A stretch of DNA of 8,852 nucleotides from positions 1 through 8,852 of the forward strand of contig DRAO01000202.1 in NCBI GenBank assembly GCA_011041825.1, written 5' to 3'. The notes beneath the pieces were generated by a model. That model was not told where the DNA came from, did no database searches, and saw only the letters and a program-made list of their open reading frames with translations. Source of the DNA: Chloroflexota bacterium (GTDB lineage: Bacteria > Chloroflexota > Anaerolineae > SpSt-600). A program made the position numbers and the translations under genes. Below, in pieces: positions 1 through 6,317 of the stretch (the first letter of the stretch is position 1; each line of letters starts with the position of its first letter).

Positions 1-51
1 ATGCCCACAGAGTTGATAGTGCGTGAATCAACTGCACCACCTCCCACTTAA
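1..51 (+). CDS. LacI-family transcriptional regulator, C-terminal end (partial)
   Basis: Frame 1 is open from the first base to the TAA at 49-51 and reads MPTELIVRESTAPPPT. The segment PTELIVRESTAPP matches the characteristic tail of LacI/GalR repressors, where a (L/P)PTxLxVRxSTAPP stretch closes the C-terminal sugar-binding domain. The ATG at base 1 is therefore probably an internal methionine and the gene body lies to the left of the window. LacI-family proteins are cytoplasmic dimers or tetramers that bind operators through an N-terminal helix-turn-helix and release DNA when a sugar binds. Lying 84 bases upstream of a sugar-binding lipoprotein on the same strand, it is the likely local regulator of this cluster and may be co-transcribed with it. 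Only 16 codons are visible, so the call rests on one short but distinctive motif. Confidence 0.75.
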   Translation: MPTELIVRESTAPPPT

Positions 52-54
52 TCA

Positions 55-123
55 ATGTTTAAGGAGGTGATGCTTTACGTTTTAGGTATCTATGAAGGCG
101 GGATTTGGATATCACAAGCCTAA
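55..123 (+). other. Candidate leader mini-ORF with perfect anti-SD sequence
   Basis: A 22-codon ORF runs from ATG at 55 to TAA at 121-123, in the same frame as the repressor tail. It has an internal in-frame ATG at 70, which would give MLYVLGIYEGGIWISQA. Bases 61-71 (AAGGAGGTGAT) are a full-length complement of the 16S rRNA 3' end. The ATG at 70 overlaps this sequence, so its spacing is shorter than optimal and the ATG at 55 lies upstream of it. The stop codon merges with the SD of the next gene (TAAGGAGGG). A second mini-ORF, 92-139 (MKAGFGYHKPKEGVV), ends in an ATGA overlap with the lipoprotein start. I do not recognise either peptide. They could be translational-coupling leaders, or chance ORFs around a ribosome-loading site. 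Confidence 0.2.
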
Positions 124-129
124 GGAGGG
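122..129 (+). promoter_or_regulatory. Ribosome binding site of the lipoprotein gene
   Basis: AAGGAGGG lies six bases before the ATG at 136, an ideal spacing that fixes the start of the substrate-binding protein. Its first two bases are the last two of the TAA that closes the upstream mini-ORF. Confidence 0.8.
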
Positions 130-135
130 AGTAGT

Positions 136-1509
136 ATGATTGTAAAGAAGTTTATATTCCCCGCAGTTACCCTGTTGGCAATGGTGGGCTTAATCGTAGG
201 GGGATGCGCCCCTAAAGCCACGCCGACTCCCACGCCGCAACCGACTATACCCCCTACGGCCACTGAGGCTCCGCCGACAGCTACCCCGGTTCCCTCCACA
301 CCTACCCCAATACCCACTAAGCCGGCACCGAAAGCTGAAAAGGTGACCCTAGTATATATGGCCCCCGGAGATGCGGCAAGAGCGGAGATAATACAGCATG
401 ACATTGAGCTTTTTGAAAAGGAAAACCCTAACATCAAGATAGAAGCCCAGATAGTCCCTTATCAGGAATATAACTCCAAACTCATGGCGGCCATCTCTGC
501 CGGAACACCTCCTGACATTGCCCACTTCTATCCCCCGCATTTCCCCATTATGGTGGCCCAGGGTTTGATTATGCCTGTGGATGACTGGGCTTCTCAGTGG
601 GAATACAAAGATGATGTCTTCCCTGTGGCTTGGGAATTCGTAACCCTAGATGGCCATATCTACACCTTGCCTGATATGATCCAAATAGACTGGATGTATT
701 ACCGAGCTGATTGGTTTAAAGAAGATGGGCTTGAACCTCCTGAAACTTGGGAAGAGTTCGTGGAATTGGCCAAGCATTTTACCGGGGAGGGACGCTGGGG
801 GTTCGGCTTCACCGGGGCCACCGGCGCTGCTGGAAAGTACTCTATGGCAATGATTATGGGTGGGGGTGGCAAATGGGTTGATGAAGAAGGCAAAGCTGCT
901 CTTAACACCCCTGGCGGCATTAAAGGGTTTACCGAGTACATCAACCTTTGCCGAGTTCACGAAGTCTGCCCCGATAGTGCCCCTGCTAATGGCTTTAAGG
1001 AGAATCTTGCCCTCTTCGCCGCTGGCAAAATAGCCATGTTCTTCCATAACCCTGGTTCCCTGGTCCAAGTACGTAGAGCTGCTGGCGAAGAAGCGGTAGG
1101 CGTGTGGCCTATCATTACCCTTAAGGGCCCCACCTCTAATTTCGGCGTTGGCGGGGAGGTTATCTTCAAAGGTTGCAAGGACCCTGAAGCGGCATGGAAA
1201 TTCATTGCCTTCCGTGCCAGCCCCGAAGTACAAAAATATTGGTATGAAAAAGCAGGGGTCCTTCCTACTCTGAAATCACTTTACAACGAGCCGCCTTTAA
1301 AGGATGATCCGGCCATTTCCATTGTGCCCACCATCGTAAACAGCTTTGTCTTCCCCGAAGTTCCTCTTATCTTGGCCAACTGGTTGCCTGTGAAAACAGA
1401 GCCGCCTAGCATTGTGCAAAAGGCTTTGGTGGGAGAAATCTCGCCCGAAGAAGCTGTCAATCAGATTAACGCCATTGTGGAAAAGGTACTGGCCCAGGCC
1501 AAGGAGTAA
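136..1509 (+). CDS. CUT1-type sugar ABC transporter substrate-binding lipoprotein
   Basis: A 457-residue extracellular solute-binding protein of the family 1 / MalE-UgpB type, which captures a carbohydrate outside the membrane and delivers it to the two permeases downstream. Residues 1-23 form a lipoprotein signal peptide: KK at 4-5, a hydrophobic core, then the lipobox VGG-C with Cys24 as the lipidated residue. Residues 25 to about 66 are a Pro/Thr/Ala-rich tether with repeated TPTP/PPTA units, typical of Chloroflexota lipoproteins. The binding domain starts near KVTLVYM (about 69). It contains the family hallmark AAISAGTPPDIAHF, followed by a segment ending MPVDDW, and later the LPTLKSLYN region near the C-terminus. 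Length is normal for the family once the tether is counted. The start is supported by a strong SD. The ligand cannot be read from sequence; the neighbouring GH42 enzyme suggests a galactoside or other oligosaccharide. Confidence 0.93.
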   Translation: MIVKKFIFPAVTLLAMVGLIVGGCAPKATPTPTPQPTIPPTATEAPPTATPVPSTPTPIPTKPAPKAEKVTLVYMAPGDAARAEIIQHDIELFEKENPNIKIEAQIVPYQEYNSKLMAAISAGTPPDIAHFYPPHFPIMVAQGLIMPVDDWASQWEYKDDVFPVAWEFVTLDGHIYTLPDMIQIDWMYYRADWFKEDGLEPPETWEEFVELAKHFTGEGRWGFGFTGATGAAGKYSMAMIMGGGGKWVDEEGKAALNTPGGIKGFTEYINLCRVHEVCPDSAPANGFKENLALFAAGKIAMFFHNPGSLVQVRRAAGEEAVGVWPIITLKGPTSNFGVGGEVIFKGCKDPEAAWKFIAFRASPEVQKYWYEKAGVLPTLKSLYNEPPLKDDPAISIVPTIVNSFVFPEVPLILANWLPVKTEPPSIVQKALVGEISPEEAVNQINAIVEKVLAQAKE

Positions 1510-1519
1510 ACCCTTCTTT

Positions 1520-1562
1520 GAGACGGTGCTACTTGGGAACTACCAAGTAGCATCGTCTCTTT
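1520..1562 (+). terminator. Strong hairpin after the lipoprotein gene (partial terminator / 3' stabiliser)
   Basis: Arm 1520-1536 (GAGACGGTGCTACTTGG) pairs with 1543-1559 (CCAAGTAGCATCGTCTC) over 17 bp with one G-U wobble and a six-base loop (GAACTA). It begins 11 bases after the stop codon. Only TTT follows before an A, so it is a poor classical intrinsic terminator. Such hairpins between a binding-protein gene and its permease genes commonly protect the upstream mRNA and let part of the transcription pass. That would give more lipoprotein than permease; this role is inferred. Confidence 0.7.
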
Positions 1563-1641
1563 ACAGGGCATTGAGAGCCGTGATATCCTCCGCCTGCTCA
1601 GAATGGGCGGTCTCCGGCGACTCCCTGTGGGTGAGTTAGCG

Positions 1642-1671
1642 TGTGGGGATGGGCAGCTGTCCATCCGCACA
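1642..1671. promoter_or_regulatory. 30-base near-perfect dyad (operator-like or RNA hairpin)
   Basis: The axis lies between 1656 and 1657, inside CAGCTG. Pairs run outward from 1656/1657 to 1642/1671, with one G-G mismatch (1646/1667) and one G-T wobble (1653/1660). The core reads GGATGGGCAGCTGTCCATCC. Because the dyad continues to the very centre, as DNA it could be a dimeric-repressor site ahead of the permease genes. As RNA it would be a GC-rich hairpin with a small loop. The centre is GC and not the CG usual in LacI-family operators, so I do not assign it to the neighbouring repressor. The rest of 1563-1757 shows no convincing promoter or gene. Confidence 0.4.
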
Positions 1672-1757
1672 GGCCTTCACGTCCTTGAAAGTTGCGAATC
1701 TAAAGGGCTGCTTGCTTTCCCTTCTCGCACGAAGTTGACAATCTGCTGGAGATTTTT

Positions 1758-2669
1758 ATGGGAAGTAAACGGATTAGTTTGTTATGGAGTTATATAGCTG
1801 AGGGGCCTCTCTTCCGTTATCTTCTGATAATGCCAGCTGCGGCTTTCATGGCTCTGCTTATTCTATATCCGGTGCTCAAGGGTATATATACTAGCTTCCA
1901 TTACGTGAATTTAGCCCAACCCTGGCGTGGTACTCCTTTCGTCGGCCTGGCCAATTATACGGCTCTTATGAAAGACCCTGATTTTTGGCTAAGCTTTAAA
2001 AATTCCATCCTTTACACCTTGGGCGCTGTAGCTTCTCAGTTCTTGGTGGGGTTTGGCGCCGCCTTAGTGCTTAACCGCCATTTCAGAGGCAGAGGGGTGG
2101 TTCGGGGGATAGTGCTCTTGCCCTGGGTTATGCCCGGGGTTCTGGCAGCATTGATGTGGTCATGGATGTATAATGCACAAGTGGGAGTGATCAATGATAT
2201 CTTATTAAGATTGCACCTGATAAACAAGCCCATAGCTTGGTTAGCCAACCCAGACACCGCTATGCTTGCCGTCATCGGCGTAGCTATGTGGAAGGGCTTT
2301 CCCTTTTTCACCGTGATGCTCCTGGCAGGGCTCCAATCCATCCCTCAGGAGCTTTATGAAGCAGCTAGCATTGATGGGGCATCAGCCTGGCAAAGATTCC
2401 GTTACATCACTTTACCTCTTATGAAAGAGATTATCCTCATTACCACCACTTTAAGGATCATCGGCGCCTTCAACTACGCTGACCTGGTTTATGTGTTAAC
2501 TGAAGGAGGGCCGGCCAAAGCCACCTTAACTCTGCCGGTTTTCTCCTTTTTGAAAGCCTACCAGTATTTTGATTTCGGCTATTCCGCCGCCATATCTGTA
2601 ATAATGATGCTTGTCCTTTTTGCCTTTACCCTGCTTTACATCCAGCTTATGGCCGTCCACAAAGAGTAG
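1758..2669 (+). CDS. Sugar ABC transporter permease, MalF/UgpA type
   Basis: A 303-residue inner-membrane permease of the CUT1 family that forms half of the transmembrane channel. Six hydrophobic segments are visible at roughly 19-41, 79-104, 113-135, 170-196, 228-250 and 276-299. The cytoplasmic EAA loop that contacts the ATPase is EAASIDGASAWQRFRYITLP from Glu201, with the conserved DG at 206-207. The N-terminus (LLIMPAAAFMALLILYPVLKGIYTSF) and the stretch NYADLVYVLTEGGP are typical of MalF/UgpA-like subunits without the large periplasmic insert of enteric MalF. The start is set by GGAG at 1748-1751, six bases before the ATG. It is separated from the binding-protein gene by a hairpin-containing 248-base gap and followed by its partner permease after 37 bases. 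Confidence 0.93.
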   Translation: MGSKRISLLWSYIAEGPLFRYLLIMPAAAFMALLILYPVLKGIYTSFHYVNLAQPWRGTPFVGLANYTALMKDPDFWLSFKNSILYTLGAVASQFLVGFGAALVLNRHFRGRGVVRGIVLLPWVMPGVLAALMWSWMYNAQVGVINDILLRLHLINKPIAWLANPDTAMLAVIGVAMWKGFPFFTVMLLAGLQSIPQELYEAASIDGASAWQRFRYITLPLMKEIILITTTLRIIGAFNYADLVYVLTEGGPAKATLTLPVFSFLKAYQYFDFGYSAAISVIMMLVLFAFTLLYIQLMAVHKE

Positions 2670-2695
2670 GTTATCACTTGTTTACCACTGCAGAT

Positions 2696-2701
2696 AGGTG
2701 A
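2696..2701 (+). promoter_or_regulatory. RBS that decides the second permease start
   Basis: AGGTGA lies five bases before the ATG at 2707. A GTG at 2698 is in frame but sits inside this SD and has no SD of its own upstream, so ATG 2707 is the better start. Confidence 0.6.
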
Positions 2702-2706
2702 GTATT

Positions 2707-3552
2707 ATGAAGATACAAAGGATTTGGCGGGCCGTGTGGTTAAACCTCCTTTTTGCTTTGCTCATAGTGGTAATCATTTTCTATGCTTTGTCTCCTTTTA
2801 TCTGGACGGTTATTTCGTCTATAAAACCCCTCAATGAACTGTGGACTCCCACAGTGCAATATTGGCCCCGACATCCAACGTTGGAAAATTACCGGGATTT
2901 ATTAAAGCAAACGCCCTTTGGCCTTTATTTCCGCAATAGCACCATCGTCGCCACACTTACCACCCTGGTGAGTGTTATTGTAGCCACTATGGCAGCTTAC
3001 AGCTTGTCCCGGTTTAAAGGGCGATTCAGCACCAGCTTCCTGCTCTTTATGATCTTCTTCCGTATGTTCCCGACTGTGTTGATGATTATACCTATCTTCC
3101 TCATAATGAAGGCTCTCCACTTGCTGGATACCTATGCGGCCTTGGTAGTTGCTTACACCACCTTCTCCATTCCTTTTTGCATCTGGATGTTGAAAGGCTA
3201 TTTCGACAGTATCCCCTATGAGCTTGAAGAGGCGGCTCGTGTAGACGGCTGTACCCGGGGAGGGGCTCTCTTGCGCATCGTTGTACCTCTCTCGGCCCCT
3301 GGCATCGCAGCTACTGCCATTTATACTTTCATTGGAGCTTGGAATGAACTCCTTTTCGCCGTAATGCTTACTCATAGCACTCATATGCGTACTTTGCCCG
3401 TCGGTTTAAAGCTTTTCATAGGCGAATACACCATAGAGTGGGGAATGCTCACTGCGGGAGGGGTGTTGACCAGTATCCCTGTGGCTATTGGCTTTATGTT
3501 CCTTCAGAGATACTTGGTTCAAGGTCTCACAGCAGGAGGGATTAAAGCTTAA
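2707..3552 (+). CDS. Sugar ABC transporter permease, MalG/UgpE type
   Basis: A 281-residue inner-membrane permease, the second half of the CUT1 channel. Hydrophobic segments lie near 10-33, 77-102, 112-134, 140-162, 195-220 and 246-270. The EAA loop is EAARVDGCTRGGALLRIVVPL, with Glu175, Asp180 and Gly181, immediately after the typical YFDSIPYELE. The C-terminus VQGLTAGGIKA is the usual MalG-family ending (GLTAGxxK). A slightly longer form from GTG at 2698 would add three residues but lacks an SD. Its stop is followed three bases later by the hydrolase start, so the two are probably translated in a coupled way. No ATPase gene follows, so the pair must use a nucleotide-binding subunit encoded elsewhere. 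Confidence 0.92.
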   Translation: MKIQRIWRAVWLNLLFALLIVVIIFYALSPFIWTVISSIKPLNELWTPTVQYWPRHPTLENYRDLLKQTPFGLYFRNSTIVATLTTLVSVIVATMAAYSLSRFKGRFSTSFLLFMIFFRMFPTVLMIIPIFLIMKALHLLDTYAALVVAYTTFSIPFCIWMLKGYFDSIPYELEEAARVDGCTRGGALLRIVVPLSAPGIAATAIYTFIGAWNELLFAVMLTHSTHMRTLPVGLKLFIGEYTIEWGMLTAGGVLTSIPVAIGFMFLQRYLVQGLTAGGIKA

Positions 3553-3555
3553 GGT

Positions 3556-4467
3556 ATGAAGAGGGTTAGTTGGCTCAGCAGAGATGGCTTGGAAATACCC
3601 GGTTATCTTTTCCTCCCTGAAGGAGAAGGGCCTTTCCCGGTCATAATCTATGTCCATGGTGGCCTCCATGCTTCGGCTTTGGAGGACGTGATACCAAAGC
3701 CCGGGAATGAAATCTGTCGCCGTTACATAACGGGCCGGGGCTATGCCGTGTTGATGGTGGACTACCGGGGAAGTACTGGGTATGGCGGAGAATTTATGTC
3801 TCTAAATGAATGGGGAGGCTATGAAATAGATGATGTCTTGGGAGCAGTGGAATATGTGGAAAAGTCCAGCATAATTAATTCCCGCAAGGTTTTTCTCTAC
3901 GGCAATAGCCGAGGCGCTTATATCGGCCTCTGTGCTCTGGAGCGCACCAACCGAATTGCCGCTGCTGCCCTATCCAATGGCTTGTATAACCTCTTTGACA
4001 TAGTTTCAGGGAAAACTTTGTGGAGCAAAGCTGACCCTAGGACGGAATTTTTGAAAGAAGCTATGCGCTCAGCTATAACCAGGAGTGCGAGCAGCATTCC
4101 CACAGCGGACTGGATAGCTGAATGCTGGCGACGCTCTCCTGTTTTCCACACTAATAGAGTTAACGGGCGGGTACTAATAATCGGCAGCGAGGCCGATGAA
4201 GTGATACCTTTAGGTTGTGCAGTGGAGTTAATGGCGGCTCTAACAGCGGCAAGGAAAGAAGTCATTTTACAGGTTTTCACTGGCCCTGGAGCTACCCATA
4301 CCTTCATAGAACACGGCGAACCGGTGGAAAAAGCCCTTTCCGCTTGGGAACTCATACTTGACTTGTTCGAGGGGAAGCCCATTCAAGGGACAGACCCTGC
4401 TTCCATACCGCCTGAGAAGTTATGGGCTCCTTCAAAAGCTACTTGGCGAGGGGACGATGATGGCTAA
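3556..4467 (+). CDS. Stand-alone S9-like alpha/beta hydrolase (esterase or peptidase)
   Basis: A 303-residue serine hydrolase resembling the catalytic domain of prolyl oligopeptidase-family (S9) enzymes and related acyl esterases. Visible marks in order: an N-terminal strand pair (DGLEIPGYLFLP), oxyanion-type HGG at 34-36, the S9 signature VDYRGSTGYG (68-77), nucleophile elbow G-N-S-R-G with Ser118, SPVF at 194-197, acid Asp214 in GSEADEVIP, and catalytic His248 in GATHTF. The beta-propeller of full S9 peptidases is absent, so the active site should be open to small substrates. No signal peptide is seen, which implies a cytoplasmic enzyme. A charged, proline-rich tail of about 30 residues follows the last helix. 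Its own SD is weak: AAGG is one base from the ATG and GGAGGG is 15 away. It likely depends on coupling to the permease stop. In this sugar operon a deacylating esterase is more plausible than a peptidase, but this is inference. Confidence 0.85.
   Translation: MKRVSWLSRDGLEIPGYLFLPEGEGPFPVIIYVHGGLHASALEDVIPKPGNEICRRYITGRGYAVLMVDYRGSTGYGGEFMSLNEWGGYEIDDVLGAVEYVEKSSIINSRKVFLYGNSRGAYIGLCALERTNRIAAAALSNGLYNLFDIVSGKTLWSKADPRTEFLKEAMRSAITRSASSIPTADWIAECWRRSPVFHTNRVNGRVLIIGSEADEVIPLGCAVELMAALTAARKEVILQVFTGPGATHTFIEHGEPVEKALSAWELILDLFEGKPIQGTDPASIPPEKLWAPSKATWRGDDDG
4448..4453 (+). promoter_or_regulatory. RBS that decides the phosphodiesterase start
   Basis: GAGGGG lies six bases before the ATG at 4460 and three before the in-frame ATG at 4457. 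It favours 4460 and rules against the in-frame ATG at 4358, which lies deep in the hydrolase gene. Confidence 0.55.
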
Positions 4468-6304
4468 AGCGAAAAAGGTGATGCTCATTGGTATAGATGC
4501 AGCCTCACCTGAACTGGTGGAGCTTTTCATCCGGGAAGGTATAATGCCCAATACAGCTCGGCTGGTGGAAAAGGGTGTTTTCGGCACCATTCTCCCCCCT
4601 TATCCTACCATCACCACTAGTAATTGGGCAGTCATCGCTACTGGAGCCTGGCCTGCCACCACAGGCATCACATCATTTACCGTTCAGAAAGTCGGAGATC
4701 CGCTGGACATCCAACGAAACGGCTTTGACTCCCGCCTGTGTGAAGCCGAATTTCTTTGGGAGGCGGCGGAACGGGCAGGAAAACGAAGTATCCTGATGAA
4801 GTATTGGGGTTCCTGGCCGCCCAGCATTAAAGAAGGAATCCAAGTAGAAGGGGCTGGAGTTAGCCTCGCCAATGATGATGTAATTAAAGATCTCATTCTC
4901 CTGGAATTGAGCGGAGAGCATTTCTTCACCACGGGGGATTGTCCCAAGGGGCGCCCTATCAAGGACCGTGGAGTATGTCAGAAAGTAAAAATGCGGCCTG
5001 CTTATGGATGGGCCAATTTGCCGTGGGAGCCTGGAGAATGCCGGGAAATAACCCTTACTTTCCGCCTTTTTTCTGGGACGGAAAAAACTTATTATGGCCT
5101 CGTCCGCAGTTCAGAGGTGATTATATGCCGCAGCCGGGATTATGAAACCAGGCTTACCGCTCTTGGCCCTGGCGAGTGGGGTGACTGGGTTATAGACGAT
5201 TTCCCGACCGACGAAGGGCTTAAAAAAGGAGCTATCTGGTTCCGACTTCTTCGGTTGAGTGAAAATGAGTTGGCCCTCTGGACGCCGCCTATTTATCCTG
5301 TAAATGGCTTCACTTATCCCCCTGAGATAGGGCCTGAACTGGTCCAGAAAGTAGGCCCTTTCACTCCCAAAATCTGGGCTGGCCTGGTGGAAGGATGGAT
5401 AGATGATGTGACTTTCTACGAATGGTATGATTACCACAATCGCTGGCTGGCGGAGGCATCGGTTTACCTTATGGGTAACAACCCTTGGGACCTCTTTTTC
5501 CTAGTTTGCCATGCCCCGGATCATGCCCAGCATCTTTATCTCTCCAAATTTGACCCTCAAACCGCCGAATGGCGTCAAAACCATAATTGGTTCCCACATC
5601 TTCCATCTACCGAGGCAGCTCGGGAGATGTTACCAAAACATTACGAGAGCGTGGACAGGATGGTTGGGAAACTGCTGGAAGCTGCTGATGAGGAAACGGT
5701 GGTCTTGGTGGTTTCCGACCATGGGGCTGTAGCTTCTTTGGATGAGGTGCACGTAAACGATGTGCTGGAGCAGAAAGGGCTCGTGTTCTATAAATCAAAA
5801 GAAGGGAGCCGCCCTCAAGTGGATTGGGCTCGGACTAAAGCTTATAAGACCCGCCCTGGCCATATCTACGTTAACTTGAAAGGACGTGATCCCGATGGGA
5901 TTGTGGAACCCGGCGGGGAATATGAGGAGGTACGAGATCAGGTTATAGAGGCTCTTTACGATTATGTGCATCCTGAGACCGGCAAACGGGCATTCTCTAT
6001 GGTCATAAAGCGGGAAGATGCTAAACCCCTGGGGTTGTGGGGCGAGAAAGTGGGAGACATCATTTATGCTGTGCGGCCGGAATTTGTAGGCCATGAGCAC
6101 GGCCCCATATTGCCCACTGCCCGTTATGGGCTCAGTTCTGTCAGTTCTGTGCTTATAATGGCCGGCCCTGGGGTTAAGAAAGGGGTTCGCCTAGAGCGTC
6201 TCCATTGGTTAACAGATATAGCTCCTACCATTTCTTACATCTTGGACATCCCTGTCCCTCGCCAGGCTGAAGGGGCAGTTATATACGAGGCTTTGGAACC
6301 TTAA
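4460..6304 (+). CDS. Type I phosphodiesterase / nucleotide pyrophosphatase-like protein (alkaline phosphatase superfamily)
   Basis: A 614-residue metal-dependent phosphohydrolase. Members use two metal ions, usually zinc, and a Thr or Ser nucleophile to cleave phosphodiesters or phosphomonoesters. The metal and catalytic set is readable: Asp13 in LIGIDAASP; Thr52 as probable nucleophile in PTITTSNWAVIATG, aligned with PTxTFPN of nucleotide pyrophosphatases; Asp354 and His358 in APDHAQH; Asp420-His421 in VVSDHGA; and His547 in HEHGP. GPGVKKG and DIAPTISYILDIP close the fold as usual for the superfamily. About 300 residues separate the nucleophile region from Asp354, more than in minimal members. 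This points to an inserted beta-rich domain (about 130-340) that may shape substrate choice. No signal peptide is seen. The gene overlaps the hydrolase by eight bases (4460-4467), indicating coupled translation. The substrate is unknown; the operon suggests a phosphate-bearing glycoside or glycerophosphodiester. Confidence 0.88.
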   Translation: MAKAKKVMLIGIDAASPELVELFIREGIMPNTARLVEKGVFGTILPPYPTITTSNWAVIATGAWPATTGITSFTVQKVGDPLDIQRNGFDSRLCEAEFLWEAAERAGKRSILMKYWGSWPPSIKEGIQVEGAGVSLANDDVIKDLILLELSGEHFFTTGDCPKGRPIKDRGVCQKVKMRPAYGWANLPWEPGECREITLTFRLFSGTEKTYYGLVRSSEVIICRSRDYETRLTALGPGEWGDWVIDDFPTDEGLKKGAIWFRLLRLSENELALWTPPIYPVNGFTYPPEIGPELVQKVGPFTPKIWAGLVEGWIDDVTFYEWYDYHNRWLAEASVYLMGNNPWDLFFLVCHAPDHAQHLYLSKFDPQTAEWRQNHNWFPHLPSTEAAREMLPKHYESVDRMVGKLLEAADEETVVLVVSDHGAVASLDEVHVNDVLEQKGLVFYKSKEGSRPQVDWARTKAYKTRPGHIYVNLKGRDPDGIVEPGGEYEEVRDQVIEALYDYVHPETGKRAFSMVIKREDAKPLGLWGEKVGDIIYAVRPEFVGHEHGPILPTARYGLSSVSSVLIMAGPGVKKGVRLERLHWLTDIAPTISYILDIPVPRQAEGAVIYEALEP

Positions 6305-6312
6305 GGAGGAGG
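6303..6312 (+). promoter_or_regulatory. Strong RBS of the GH42 gene, overlapping the upstream stop
   Basis: AAGGAGGAGG begins inside the TAA (6302-6304) of the phosphodiesterase gene and lies five bases before the ATG at 6318. A ribosome finishing the upstream gene would end on this site, which favours re-initiation. Confidence 0.75.
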
Positions 6313-6317
6313 CCACA

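Noticed and set aside
73..86. CTTTACGTTTTAG as a LacI-type operator
   Set aside because: It has the right AT-rich look and a central CG, but only one base pair of symmetry holds around the centre.
120..437. Antisense ORF rich in Gly/Val opposite the Pro/Thr linker
   Set aside because: The Gly/Val repeats are simply the reverse complement of Pro/Thr codons in the lipoprotein tether.
646..1233. 195-codon antisense ORF inside the lipoprotein gene
   Set aside because: It lies fully opposite a well-supported gene, has no recognisable domain and no convincing SD. It is a shadow of codon bias.
1735..1762. TTGACA at 1735-1740 as a promoter -35 box
   Set aside because: The expected -10 position falls on the permease start codon with a poor match (TATGGG), so the transcript would lack the start region.
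1603..1797. 64-codon ORF in the gap before the first permease
   Set aside because: It has no SD, no recognisable protein features, and runs into the permease in another frame.
2902..3384. 160-codon antisense ORF inside the second permease
   Set aside because: It is opposite a clear membrane protein gene, with a low-complexity hydrophilic composition expected from antisense of hydrophobic codons.
4358..4459. Upstream in-frame start for the phosphodiesterase
   Set aside because: It would add 34 residues overlapping the hydrolase by more than 100 bases without an SD. The added sequence is unlike the family, and ATG 4460 has an SD at the right distance.
6132..6149. Tandem 9-base repeat TCAGTTCTG x2
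   Set aside because: It is an in-frame Ser-Ser-Val duplication in the phosphodiesterase coding sequence, too short to be more than chance or minor slippage.
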